Origin: Turritopsis dohrnii
Taxonomy: Eukaryota; Cnidaria; Hydrozoa; Anthoathecata; Oceaniidae
Direction of reading: 5' to 3'
Length of the DNA: 64,000 nt
Assembly: GCA_027922465.2 (NCBI GenBank)
Contig: BQMF02000175.1
Location: forward strand, 620,001-684,000
The notes under the pieces are model-generated. The model did not search any database and was not told where the DNA came from. It saw only the letters and a program-made list of their open reading frames with translations. Made by a program: the position numbers and the translations under genes. Shown in pieces: positions 1 to 12,001 of the stretch (the first letter of the stretch is position 1; each line of letters starts with the position of its first letter).

Positions 1-50
1 TCGCCAATTTTTGAACATGAACATATCCCTAGGATATACGGCAGTGTAAA

Positions 51-56
51 AATAAA
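51..56 (+). terminator. AATAAA poly(A) signal, probably of an upstream gene
   Basis: A canonical AATAAA lies only 64 bases before the ATG of the ILKAP gene. It could be the poly(A) signal of a gene ending just outside the window. In an AT-rich genome it may also be chance. Confidence 0.3.
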
Positions 57-76
57 TGATTCTTTCAAGCAAAATT

Positions 77-95
77 TTGCTTTTTTTCTATTTAG
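77..95 (+). promoter_or_regulatory. Splice acceptor upstream of ILKAP start (cis or spliced-leader)
   Basis: A pyrimidine-rich tract ends in TTTAG at 91-95, 24 bases before the ATG at 120. It is either the 3' end of a 5'UTR intron or a trans-splicing acceptor. Hydrozoans such as Hydra and Clytia are known to use spliced leaders. The poly(A)-like signal just upstream fits the second option, but transcript data are needed to decide. Confidence 0.35.
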
Positions 96-119
96 ATATA
101 TTTGGTGTGTGTAACCATA

Positions 120-3100
120 ATGGATGACTTATTTGGTGACTTGCCTCCACCTTCAGGTAAAATGGTTTTGGTATACATACTGGTATGCGAGAAAACTTTA
201 GATATAAAATAAATTTAATTTGTTTAATCTGTGTTTTTAAAATATTATTCAGTTGCCATGGTAACAGGGTGTAAGCTAAAAACTCTCAATTGAGGCCGTT
301 AGACTATAACTACAATGAATATTTTTGTAATGAAGTGGAAACACATGTTAGTGATGAGTTTAAGCCAATGTTTCAAAGCAGAATCAAATCATTATTTTAA
401 CAGCAAGCTTATTTACTAACTTTTCATAAATTTATTGTTGGACTCAATTGGGAAATGTATTAGTTTTTTGGATTGGGAAAGAGCCATCTAACGGCGCCTG
501 TAGGACCCTAGCTAACACCCTGGTTAATAGAAAATCAGGAGGCAACAAAAATTTAAAAACAATTCAACATTGGAAACTTTTTGGTGTTTTAAAGGCATAT
601 GGAAGAACTACCCAGGGTCTTTGATTTAGTCAGCACCATGAAATTTGAATTTTGATTAGTTCTGTTTCTTTAATAAAGACGAATTAGAAGTTAGTTAACT
701 TAAAGAAGTTAGAAGAACTTAGAAGTAGCATTTTGATACTAAAGGACAATGGCTATTTGATGAAATATGTAAGCTAGTGTCTGGTGTAAAATACTTTACC
801 GTTTTTAATTTTGAATAATTTTTTAATTGTGTCAAAATCCCTCCGTCTCCTGTATGCAAAACCTGTGTCAGCAAAAGGTAACAAAAAAATTACTATCGAA
901 AACTGTCTAAAAAGGATGAAAACATGACCCATAATGTTTGTTGGATTTTTCTTTGAATCTTGAAGTGTTGCAACAGTCAGATAATATGCCACAATGTTTT
1001 TTGTCCTTTCAGAAAAAAAATCTGAACCCATTGTATCTGGGATTTACGATGATCTACCAAAAGAAGAAGCCTCCTTGAAAAGGAATAAGGAAAGCGAGGA
1101 AAACAAACCTACAAAGAAACCAAAGTTAAGCGAGTCAAGAGGTTAGAATGTTATTTTTTTGGTCTTGAATATTTTTTCAGAAACCAAAGTAGGATGGGGA
1201 TTCATTCAATTCACTCATTCAATTTTTTCAATAACATGGAGATTTTTATAAATAAAACCATTTTTTGATAGAAATGTTTCAGCATTTCTTCTGTCATCAT
1301 CAGTATAAATTAACTAGTATCCGGGTAAAATTTTTTACCACAACTAACTTCGAAAACGATATACACAAAACCCGGGGTTGAAAATAGGTGACGAAAAATT
1401 TAAATCAAACAACCACAACTGAAAAGTGTACCCATGTTGTAGAGCTCGAAGAACTCATCAAAAAAATGTATGGGATCGTTTCCCTACGGTCAACCGTTAC
1501 AAAGATATTGTCGATAAAAGATTTTACTATTATTACTATTATTATTATTTGATAAAGGTCAGTAAAAAGCAGTTACAAACTGATGTGGGCCTACTGTAAA
1601 CTAAACTAAAAACTAGAAATTATGTTATGTGTAGCTGCATCACCCAAAAGAAATTAGACCCAAATTTTTTGTCACCCTATCCTGTATCGCGAAACTCAAA
1701 AAACATCAGTTTTCCCAAAAACATAGCGTTAGATTGGGGATGCAATACAATGGTCCCCCCTGTGACAATAGAAAAAATGACGTCACGCCACGTGCTACGT
1801 AAAAAAACGCATGACCTAATGAAGAATATGACCACGCTTTAAGAAGATTTTGACTGTAAGTTTCAACGAAATTTATCACTCTCTAAAATAGAAGTGTGAC
1901 ACACACTAATAGATCACAAGCTGAGTCCTAAGAATATATATATACATTAATTTAATTAGTAACAGCCAAATTTCTTTAAAAGTTGTGGTTAAACGTGTTA
2001 AAAAAATTATTTAAACAAAGTGTTATAAAATATGTAAGTAAGTGTAAAAATTATAATTACAGTAACAATAACACATATCAGCTCATAAGAAGACAGGGAT
2101 GAATAAAAAGACCAATAAAAAAGAAATAAAAACAAAAAGATAGCATTATTGATCTTGTATTATCTTGCAATATTTCAATAGGTACTGATATCATCTACGC
2201 ACTGCGATCATTCATTGCTGAAAGGCAAGGAGAGCGAGATGAAATGCAAGATGCTGCTACCTTGATTGATAATTGCACAGAAGATTATCAATCTTGCAAT
2301 TGTGGTTTCGATCTGTAAGTATAGTGCATTACAACATAAAATCAGGCACATTGGACTTTCTTCAATGTTTTTCTATACACGTTAGGAAACAAACTATGCA
2401 TTTTTTTAATTCAAATTTTTTGTTTTTAGCAAACATGTTTCCTTTCATGGTGTTTTTGACGGCCATGGTGGCAAAAAAGCTTCTCATTTTGCAAAAGAAA
2501 ATTTACATTTATTTGTTCGAGACAATTTTCCGAAAGGTAAAGAAAATTTCTCTAAGGTGACAAGTACAGAATTTATATTGTCAATGAAGTTCCAAGAGAA
2601 AGGTGTCATGTTCACATGCAGATAGGGATAGTCCATGGATGTTTTGTTTTCTCTTAGGAATTTGGGAAAAAGATTTAGAGTTAGAGATGAAATTTCACGT
2701 TTTTGTTCACCGTTTGGTATAATGAAACAATTGAATTTTGAATATTGTTATATTGTTTCTTGTTAATATTGTTATCGATGTTCCTTAAAACGTTCATGAC
2801 ATTAACAGGAGTATTCTGATATTGGTTTATTGCTGAAGTGAAACACAATTTCCTAATTCTTAATTATATTGTAGTCAACAAAATATAAATACTGTATTGC
2901 AATTTATATTGGGGGCTGTTTTCCTTTTTGGTTTATTTCATTCAATTTCTTTTTTCCTGGGCATTCATGCCCATCATCATTCATCCTAATCATTCAACCT
3001 TTTCAAATCTCTGAAAGAACTTTTATAAACAGTTCAAGAATGTCATAATTTGTTTTTCTTACTTGATTTTGCAGAAATCCTTATGCTTGTAACGTTAACG

Positions 3101-6100
3101 TCAAAAATACGACTTTGGCTTAAATTCTTCCTTATGTATGTTTAAATAAAGGCTTATTTATTTTTTTCGTGCATACTGAAATTTATCATAGCTCATGGGG
3201 CTAAGGTTGAGATGCAGTTAACAATGACCCATTATAAGCGTTTTCCTCTCATCCAAGGCGGTTTATAAATTCTAATGTGATTCCAATGTCATTCTATAAA
3301 AATAACGTATGCACAAAGACAATACAAACTTACTGGTTGAATTATTTAAAAAAACTGTGAGACCGTTTTGTTCTACAATCTCTTCAGCCCCCGAGTTCCA
3401 TACTAATACTAATTGTTACCGCAACAAACCTTTATAGAGAAATAGTTCTACTGAGCCGGAAGTCAATGCTAACATACACATATATTCCAGGGACGCTAAA
3501 ACAAAATAACAAAAACTTGTTACAAAATACTAAAATAAAATATGAAACATAAAAAACAAATCAAACCATATCAAAGTGAACAGAATTATAATACTTACTA
3601 AAAACACAAAATCACGACACTTCACCCTCACATGAGTGTACACTCTGTCAGGATTTTCTGATTTTCAGGATTTGTCAGGATTTGGAAAATTTGTCAGGAA
3701 AATCAGGAAAATTTGATTATTTTTGTCGAAAGTCAGGAAAATGCCAGGATTTTGCATATGCCTCAAAAATAATTTTTCATTCTTTATTGTTCAGCTTTGT
3801 CCTGGGCATGATGTTAAAAGACCCTGAGTGATATGATTAGCTTCGAAATGACTCACATAATACATAATGTTTTTACTATTCTCGGATTTCTATACTTCCG
3901 AAAATAATTGTTATTTTTTTATTACAAGCTTGACTGTACTACTGTTCATACTATAAAGTGTATCCGCTTTTGTTTACTGCTTTATTGGCTTAGTTTTATG
4001 TTTGAATAGCTAGTGTGTGGTGTATGTAATCATAGTTAATATTAACTATGGTGTAATTAAAATTGTTGTATTTATTTAGATTTTCATAAGGTTAGGCAAT
4101 GATAGGATACACAATGCCATAAAAAAGTGTTGCTATGTTTGCCTGAAAGTAGATTCTTTGACTCCCTTTTATTACTTGCGCTAAAAATAAAGACAATTTA
4201 TCGGTGTGATGGACAGATGATGCAAGGTGGGGGCATCATCTCTTTTGTATTGTAGGTCTTAATTAAAAATTTGTAAAAGGTCAGGATTTTGGGTCGGAAA
4301 TGTCATGAAAAGTCAGGATTTTGGGTTCTGTAACAACCCTGGTACTGTAAAAAATTAACGCAATTAAGTGCCTAGTGCAAACCAAGCTTTAAAGGTAGTC
4401 CCATAAAATAATGTGTGAATAGTGATCTATTAGTAGTTATAGCATTATTTTGATAATTCCGGTATGTTTTTTCCGAATTTGTTACATACCACCCTCAAAA
4501 ACATAACCATTACCTGTTTATTTAAAGACAATGATGTGACTCACCAGAAGATCCTGTGAGCATTACGTTTTTATGTGATATTGAGGTTTACAAATTCACG
4601 TAAAGAATTACAAAAGAGATTTCAATAAGGATCCGACGTTAGTGTGAAACCATCTCATTACTTACGTACTTACGTCTGGAGAACCATCATGAATAAGTAG
4701 TCATGTTTTTCTATGGCACCATTTTGGTGATTGAAAAAATTTGGTCACAATACATCTTCACAATGTCCAGTTGTAAGTAGTAATGCAATGATATTTTGTC
4801 TGTTCTAGAAAAAACAGAAAATTTTGATCGAGAACTAAAGAAGAGACTAGTGAAATCTTTCAAGGAAACAGATGAGGAATTTTTAAGAGAGGCAAGCAAA
4901 GAGTTAGTACTGCATATAAGTCTACATGTATTTTCTGATTCATATTTTCTCAATGAGATGCTAACATATTTTATGTTTTAATTTCTTTTTTCTATTTATG
5001 TTTCTTTTATAAGAACCAGTAAAATCTGACCTGATGCTGGGTCATCTTATTTTTTCAGCTGTTTTCAGTCTGAATTGTTCTTATTTTGTTCTTTGCTTTA
5101 AGAACACAGTTTCAGATTTTGTTATTATTATGAAACTTCCAGTAAAATGAAAAATGAAAAATCTAGCTACATTCTCTCAAAGTTGCGAGTAAGCAGGCTA
5201 AGAGTAACTTGGTCTCCTGGCTACTTTGCTAAAAGTCTTGTTCTTCTTTGCATTTCAACGATTCTAATTAATTTGTTATGCAGCGTGGCAGTGAAACAAT
5301 AATATCTATTAAAAATGATATGAGTTTATAAATCTTTAAGCTGACCACAAGTTGCATTTCCATTACGTTAATGTAAATTCACATTTCTTGGTGAGAAAAG
5401 AAAGAATCATAAGCAAAAACAATATACTTCTAAACCGTTTATCAGTAGAATTCACATCCTGGTGAATTGTTCTTTATACGAAAATTTATGCTCAGGTTGT
5501 TCTTATTTTTTGGCCAAATATGAGGCTCGTGTTCTTATAAAAAAGTTCTTATAAAAAAAGCATGTATTGATTTGGATTATTGGGTTCTTAAAGAAAAGAA
5601 TGTTTTTGATTGCAAGAGTTTGTTTGTTTACATAGGACAGAGGTGCATGTATATATTAAGTTGCTTGTATGATCTTCTTATCTTTTACTAGAACACCACA
5701 ATGGAGAGATGGTTCTACTGCAGCATGTGTTTTGGCTGTGAACAATGTCCTCTATGCAGCTAATGTTGGAGATAGTAAGGTAGATAACAGTTTTGTTAAC
5801 AGGAAAATGAGTTGCTTTAATCCGTTCAAGTGTTTTAATTTAGACATTATTGGTGAGAAAAGCCACTGATGGGAAAAACACAATTATTAATCTTTCCAAA
5901 GACCATTCGCCGACACTTGTAAGTTTGTCTATTTGGTAATGGAACGGTGCGGTTGATAGTTCTTAGTTTCTCTCCAGCTTGTGTAATTGTCAGAGTTACT
6001 ATATATTAATACCTGATTCTCCGTATGTTTGTCTGTCTGTCCCGCAGAATGGTAGTTTAAGATTATTGTCTTGTATTTTGTGCGACGTCAGTGTGAAACC

Positions 6101-7809
6101 ATTGTATTGAGACCCAAACAGAACACGGCATTTAGGGAAAATTATCTCGGTAACCAATAGATTTTTTGGATCTGCGATGCAGGCAATGGGGTTGATGAAA
6201 AATTTGGGTCTAATTTTTTGGGGGGACCGTTCTGTGACATCATCAAAATCTTTGAACGATAATATCTTTGTAATGGTTGGTCGTAGCAAAATGACCCCAT
6301 AAATTTTTTTGATCAGTTTTTTGAGCTCTACAACATGGGTACATGTTGGCGGCTAGTGTACTTTTTATTAGCTTATTACATTGGATAACTAAGGAATATG
6401 TTGACACTAATGGTTCAAATCTATTTAGTTCTTACCCTTTGATCAGAAGCCATTATAAAATTCCGCCTTCCCTAAATTTATGGACTAAAAACATTGTTCG
6501 ATCACCCTATAGCTAATTTATGTTTGTACAGTGCACACTGCTTTGTGTCCCTTCAAGTGTCTTCTCATAGAGTGTTTACTGTTAGATGGATTAATGAGTG
6601 TGAAATGATTATTTCAATGTAGTATGAAGAACGACAGAGGATACAGAATGCGGGTGGTTTTGTTAGGTATATAAACTACCTTTTTCCATCTTTTTAAAGT
6701 GAGCATGTAAACGAGTATATACTTTTAACCTGTGTCTATTCGTTTTAATTTTTACATTATGATATCAGAGATGGAAGAGTCCAAGGGGTTCTTGAAGTTT
6801 CTCGTGCTCTTGGTGATATACGGTTCAAAAAATATGTTATAGCAACCCCTGACATCTTCAAGTTAACCTTGACAGAACATGACAGGTGCGTTGAAATATT
6901 AAGATTATCACAAGTTCATTCTTGTGTAATATTGTCTCGCTCTTTCAAATGGAAGCAACCAAAAAGAGTTTTTTAACTAAGTAGTTTGTTTACACTCTTT
7001 TATAATTATATGTTTTTTACTTTGAATGTTTTCGTGGTGTAACTAGATACTTACTCGTTGCTTGTGATGGTCTTTGGAAAGGTTTCACTGTCCCAGAAGC
7101 CATCAAGTTTATTGACGGTTATTTAGAGGTAATCGTTATTATTTCAAATTTCTAGTACAAACATTTTTTCTGACGAAAATATCCTTTGTAGGACTTGTGT
7201 AATAACAAACACAGGTAAGGAAGACGATGATGTAAATTATCGGAGTGACTGTTTGGAAGTTCTGAGTTCAAATGAACTGTGTTTACCGAATTGTTTGATT
7301 TCAGACATTTCGGTTTCTTAGAAGTAGTTCACAACATTCTGGAAACGTTCATGGCAGAATTGATTGCCAAAAGATTTTTTAGAAATTGTTGAAAATTCAA
7401 AACATTCTGGTACTCATCATCTTTTCAGCCCTTGAAAATTCATGTGATCAAAATTGAGGCCTCAACCATATTTTTTTTGTTATTTTTGGTCCAAATTGAC
7501 ACCTGTATCAAAATAAGTTTGTTTCTTGCAGAGAAAGCCTGCAGAAGTTCATTACCTGGTTAAGGTTTTAAATTCTTTGGAGAAATATAAAGTGTTTTTG
7601 TTGTGTCATTTTAGTTTTTTGAAGACCCCTGATCGCACCTTATTGCTATTGACTTCATTTTTTTTTGTTATTTTTAGGATGATAGTAAAACTGACCTCAA
7701 TACTCGATATGAAGCTGCGTGCAAGGAAGTTGCTAATGAAGCTATTAGACGTGGAAGTTCTGACAATGTTACAGTTGTACTATTACGAATTGTTGCAGAT
7801 GAATCTTAA
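120..7809 (+). CDS. ILKAP: ILKAP-like PP2C-family Ser/Thr phosphatase (12 exons)
   Basis: Metal-dependent PPM/PP2C phosphatase, orthologous to integrin-linked kinase-associated phosphatase. Exons: 120-156, 1013-1141, 2182-2314, 2430-2536, 4809-4902, 5692-5779, 5844-5918, 6623-6666, 6769-6885, 7047-7128, 7532-7564, 7678-7809. All junctions are GT..AG and keep frame, giving about 356 aa (human ILKAP is 392). The N-terminus MDDLFGDLPPP matches the ILKAP family start, which fixes the ATG. The PP2C signatures are all present: AERQGERDEMQD (68-79), FDGHGG (109-114, metal-binding Asp110), DGST (173-176), VGDSK (192-196), ACDGLW (280-285, Asp282) and GSSDN (339-343, Asp342). The conserved RDGRVQGVLEVSRALGD block is in exon 9. 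Exon 11 is tiny; its donor could be at 7559 or 7565, and both keep frame. Introns hold repeats. No inactivating change is seen. Confidence 0.95.
1410..1790. repeat. Dispersed repeat, ILKAP intron 2 (inverted partner at 6080-6365)
   Basis: This block, including the segment around ACCCATGTTGTAGAGCTC, reappears as its reverse complement in intron 7. Identity is moderate with indels. No transposase coding is visible, so it is an old non-autonomous element of unknown class. Confidence 0.6.
3645..4330. repeat. Degenerate CAGGATTT-rich segment in ILKAP intron 4
   Basis: Two clusters (3645-3770 and 4280-4330) are dominated by TCAGGATTT/TCAGGAAAA words. The AT-rich sequence between them has no coding signal. 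It looks like a decayed repeat or low-complexity element. Confidence 0.45.
6080..6365. repeat. Inverted partner of the intron 2 repeat, ILKAP intron 7
   Basis: Reverse-complement relative of 1410-1790, recognisable by GAGCTCTACAACATGGGTAC near its right end. The two copies flank exons 3-7 in opposite orientation. Confidence 0.6.
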
Positions 7810-7951
7810 ACACAATTTTTATGTTTTATTTAATTGGATCTATTCGAGGATGTAAATTTCTTCACCGTCATCAATGCTAGTTTGTGGTCAAATCTTTGCT
7901 ACTTCTGTAAAACAAGAAAATATAGCTGAATGTCAAATTCTTTCAAACTAA

Positions 7952-7957
7952 AATAAA
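7952..7957 (+). terminator. ILKAP: ILKAP poly(A) signal
   Basis: AATAAA lies 143 bases after the ILKAP stop codon and about 380 bases before the PEX10 ATG. Position and sequence fit a genuine cleavage signal. Confidence 0.55.
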
Positions 7958-8225
7958 ACCTTTTGGACCATGAAAATGGTATAAATCGTATAGTTGTTTG
8001 ACAAGCACACCGGTTAGTATTGGAGATTTCAGAAGGTTGTTTTTTATGTGTGTTTAGATCATTTGTATGAACTTTACCAAGTCTCATGAATGTTCAGTAG
8101 ACGAAGTCAAATGTTACAGTAATTCTCTAAGTACCTAAGTATAACTTCTCTAAGTAAGTTATGTCCAGTCTTCTCTCTCCTTCAATTTCTTCTTTAATGA
8201 CCTTTCTGAATTGAAAATTGAAATA

Positions 8226-8236
8226 ATAACTTTTAG
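8226..8236 (+). promoter_or_regulatory. Candidate splice acceptor upstream of PEX10
   Basis: A short T-rich tract ends in TTTTAG at 8236, between the ILKAP poly(A) signal and the PEX10 start. It could be a 5'UTR intron end or a trans-splicing acceptor. The tract is short, so support is weak. Confidence 0.2.
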
Positions 8237-8336
8237 AGAAGATTCCATACTTAAAGTCTGAGTCTTCTGTTCAAGCAACTCAATTCTTTCAACTGTATTT
8301 GTCTGCAAATAACTAACCAAAAAAAACCAACAGATA

Positions 8337-11300
8337 ATGCCATTGGTTGATGCAAGCCAACAAGCTATCATCAAAGCTGGATACAAAGATGCTTTCTTTA
8401 TACAGCTCTTACGAAATCAAGTTGGAAATTTGTGTCAGCAGATACTAGGTTCAGCAGATTTTAGTTAGTATGTACACATTAAATAACACCTGCTTTGATG
8501 ACCCTTCCCTATGTTTTTAGGTGACAAGTTTTGGATAGGGTGGAGGAAGGAAATTGCCATAGTCGCTGATCTTTCATATTTTCTGTTAACAACTGTACGA
8601 GGTAAATTAATCATACTGTTTTTTTAAAGGATGGCTTATGCGTACTGTAAGTAAGTGAACAACTGGGAGGATTTTACTCCTTGAAACGTCTATCCTTTAA
8701 AATTAGCTTTCCCGCGTGTGAACTTGCTAGTTGATTCTGTATTGTCAGGCTATCATAAAAGTTAAAGCATGTTGTTATGATGTTGCTTTTGGTTGCTACA
8801 GCAACAGGTTTTAGTCCTTCACTCTCTTCTTACTCTAAAGATTCAACTGTTTTTCTCTTTTTATAGGCTGCCAAACTCTTGGTGAAGAATATGTCTGTAT
8901 GGTTCAAGTAGATGCAAGCAAGAAGAAAATCCCGTCAAAACTTGTGCGTTTGTAATGAGCTCTCCACTATTTCTGTGTTTTTCACCTGTCCTGTTTACTG
9001 TTTATGGTTTAGTGTTTCCACTACGCGAAACAACTTGAATTTTCGGGTCGAAGGAAAAGTTGTAATCGTAAAGAGGAAACCAGTTTTTTTTTTTCAAATA
9101 AATAAATGTGTGTAGAGACTGTCAGTTTTTTACTGAGTCAGCAGCCGTTGACAATTGAATTTTCTTCCTATTTGGCCAGCCTGTATCGAGTGACAGTTCT
9201 TTAGGATGCTCATTTATTTACGTTCAAGTAAGAGTAACTCAATAAGTTTTGTTCAATTAAATATGTTTTGTAATGAATTTTTTCTGATTCAGCGGCGTTT
9301 GTTGCAAGTGTTCTTACAATGCACATCACCCTACCTCATCGACAGACTGATGAAAGAATGCGAAGCAAAACTCTCACATGGTAAATTTCTTCTCATTGCT
9401 TGCTGACATTCAGTATATCCACTACGCGGGTGTTTTTTTGGGACTTCTTGGTGTGAAATTGTGACTGTGAATGATCTGTCGAATGAAAAGGATTTCTGAC
9501 AATCACAGCCTAGTTTCATCACAGCCTAGTTTCACCTTTCCACGTAGGTGTTTTCCTCATTCTTATTACTTCCATGTTTCATACAGGTCTCTCCATTGCA
9601 CAGAGGAAGAAATTGAAAATACTCATGGCTTTCTTGAATAAATTTACCCCCGGTAACAACTAAATCGTGTCTATATCAAGTTTATTTTTAATCAGCTTTC
9701 GAAATAATCTGCAGGGTGTTTTTCCAAGTCGAACCTCGAACTATTTTAATGTTTATCCTCTCTGGAAGGGACAATCCTAGTGAGCAAAATCGTCAAAAAG
9801 TCACTGCGGTGGAGAGCATTTTTATTGAAATAGTGTGTATTTCAACAAATCTCCCTACTGCGGATAAGCCAATTTCGTGGGAAGGCAAACATGAGACCAA
9901 ATAACCATGGCGGACATATTTGTCGTTTCATTGTACCTGAGAAGATTTTAGCAAACTCAATTTTTTCTGCTAGCACTTGTGTGTTTGTGATTAGTTTGAG
10001 CCTTGCTGTTTTTCTAGTTTTTCTACAAGAGTTCTTCTCCATTTCCGTATCGATCCTTTCTAGTGGTCCAGCAGCTTCACATGTTGATATTCTATGTGGA
10101 TGGTGTCTACTTGAGCATATCGAAAAGAATCACCAGTGTCAAGCATGTGAGTGTAACTTTTCTCTCTTTCGAATTCTTCTTTGGTTTGTGGGAGGGGTTT
10201 CTTCTCTCGTTTGTAAGAGGGGTTTCTTTGGTTTGTGGGAGGGGTTTCTTCTCTCGTTTGTAAGAGGGGTTTCTTTGGTTTGTGAGAGGGGTTTCTTTGG
10301 TTTGTGGGAGGGGTTTCTTCTCTCGTTTGTAAGAGGGGTTTCTTTGGTTTGTGAGAGGGGTTTCTTTGGTTTGTGGGAGGGGTTTCTTCTCTGGTTTGTA
10401 AGAGGGGTTTCTATGGTTTGTGAGAGGGGTTTCTTTGGTTTGTGGGAGGGGTTTCTTCTCTGGTTTGTAAGAGGGGTTTCTTTGGTTTGTGGGAGGGGTT
10501 TCTTTGGTTTGTGGGAGGGGTTTCTTCTCTGGTTTGTGAGAGGGGTTTCTTTGGTTTGTGAGAGGGGTTTCTTCTCTGGTTCGTGGGTGGGGTTTACAGG
10601 AAGACACCTATGTGATTTAAACAAAAAAATTGTTTTCAGTAAGGAATTCGTTTAGAAGAGTCTACTTCATGTAACAGTCTCGAGAAAATTCCATAAGCAA
10701 AATCATCAAAAAGTCACTGCAACGAAGAGTATTTTCCTTGAAATAGTGGATACATTTTTATAGAAATGTACTCCTTCGCAGTGACTTTTCAACAAATTTT
10801 CCCTCTGGGCGTGTCCCTTTTCAAACATTTAATAGTTCAGATATTTTTGAACTTTAGTGATGCTTGTTATTGATGTTATTGAACCTAAGTCTCGTTTCGA
10901 TGTTGAAAATATGTTTAAATTTTATCAATTCCCTATAATGCCTGTTTTGTGTACGTTATTCTCACGGTTCTCGATGCCCCCAACCATCCTCTCCGTCTCA
11001 ACCGTCGTTGCCTGCTTATGTTGTGTTTATTTGTTTGTTTTATGGAAGGTGTTAATTCGTCCGTATGCTGATTCAGAGCAAGACAGTGATACGTTTCGTT
11101 GGTTGGCAATTCTCGGAAGTGTTCATCTTCTTTGTCAAGTTCTTCATATTTTCAAACAATTGCAACAGGTACGTCCAATATTCTTTAGTGAAGTATACCT
11201 GAAAGATTTGCAGCTATCAATCCACTAGGATTTCACGCTTGGATCCCGACTATGCCTTGCTAGTTTACGAGATCAATGTTCAACTTTCTACAAACCATGT

Positions 11301-11919
11301 ATAATTTCTTTAACCATCTGATCAGGTCTTAAAAAATTCATGACACTCTATGTCAGCACCTTGTATTGTTGCAAAGGAGACATTTTTGTTGCAAAGGAGA
11401 CATTTTGTTGCAAAGCATACATTTTGTCCATTGTTTTGTCTTTGTTGATGTTCTAGCCTTCGATCAAAGCCTTGTCATTGACTGGGTTTGATAGGTCATG
11501 GATTCTTACAAACCAGTACATTTTATCGATATCTACTTCTGAGCTTAACACAGGCTAAAATTTAAATAGAAATAATTTGTTTTAAAGGATTTAGCTGAGT
11601 TTGCTGTTGATAATGGAGAGTTGACTTCACAGCTTATGAGGACTCACTTGCAGCCACAAAAGAAATGTCCACTTTGCTTGGATAGTATTCACGTGATCAG
11701 TAGCACGTGTTGTGGGCATCTGTTTTGTTGGAAATGTATAATTGATTGGTGCTCTATTAAGGTTGGAAAAAACAAACTTTGCTATTTTTTCAGATTGATT
11801 CTTTTAAAAACTTTCTTGTATAAAGCTTTATTTTTTATTTTTAGTCCGTGTGTCCAACCTGTCGAGAAATTTGTCCCCCATCACGTGTTGTGTGCTTACA
11901 CCATTATGAAATGACGTAA
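8337..11919 (+). CDS. PEX10: Peroxisome biogenesis factor 10 (RING E3 ligase, 9 exons)
   Basis: PEX10 is a peroxisomal-membrane RING ubiquitin ligase that works with PEX2 and PEX12 in recycling the import receptor PEX5. Exons: 8337-8463, 8521-8601, 8867-8943, 9293-9380, 9587-9652, 10064-10146, 11049-11168, 11588-11761, 11845-11919. All join in frame to 296 aa (human is 326). Family landmarks occur in order: a WRKE motif in exon 2, QTLGEEYV in exon 3, PYLIDRLM in exon 4, QQLHMLIFYVDGVYLSISKR in exon 6 and a hydrophobic stretch in exon 7. The C-terminal RING reads Cys241, Cys244, Cys256, His258, Cys261, Cys264, Cys275, Cys278, a complete C3HC4 set. The protein ends just after a HHYE motif, like human PEX10. 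Exon 3 uses an unusual donor (GTGCGT), chosen because it keeps frame and family alignment. Intron 6 contains a minisatellite. Confidence 0.95.
9768..9870. repeat. Short palindromic dispersed repeat, copy 1
   Basis: Partial copy of a family built around AAAAAGTCACTGC and its complement. It resembles 10684-10816 and 15291-15395, and lies in PEX10 intron 5. It has no coding capacity and is probably a MITE. Confidence 0.5.
10181..10596. repeat. G-rich minisatellite in PEX10 intron 6
   Basis: About 415 bases made of variants of GGTTTGTGGGAGGGGTTTCTT and GGTTTGTAAGAGGGGTTTCT, arranged as alternating ~20-25 base units. The array starts about 35 bases after the exon 6 donor. Because units are nearly in phase and lack stops, long but meaningless ORFs appear on both strands. 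Runs of GGG and GGGG give G-quadruplex potential on the transcribed RNA. Confidence 0.95.
10684..10816. repeat. Short palindromic dispersed repeat, copy 2 (most complete)
   Basis: An imperfect palindrome: AAAAAGTCACTGC near the left and GCAGTGACTTTT near the right, with complementary arms between. It lies in PEX10 intron 6. The structure suggests a fold-back MITE. Confidence 0.6.
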
Positions 11920-11995
11920 GCGCTGGACTAGCAATACGAACCAATGAAAATCGAATGATTCTAAAGAATGAACCAATGAAAATCAAGGAATTAAC

Positions 11996-12001
11996 AATAA
12001 A
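11996..12001 (+). terminator. PEX10: PEX10 poly(A) signal
   Basis: AATAAA lies 77 bases after the PEX10 stop, a typical distance for a compact 3'UTR. Confidence 0.55.

Noticed and set aside
1627..1842. 71-codon ORF in ILKAP intron 2
   Set aside because: It lies on the dispersed repeat at 1410-1790 and has no splice or similarity support.
9891..10655. Long ORFs on both strands (254, 166 and 161 codons)
   Set aside because: They are created by the in-phase minisatellite in PEX10 intron 6 and have repetitive peptides on both strands.
10857..11228. 123-codon ORF with its own ATG
   Set aside because: Its second half is PEX10 exon 7 (11049-11168); the upstream part is intron read in frame.
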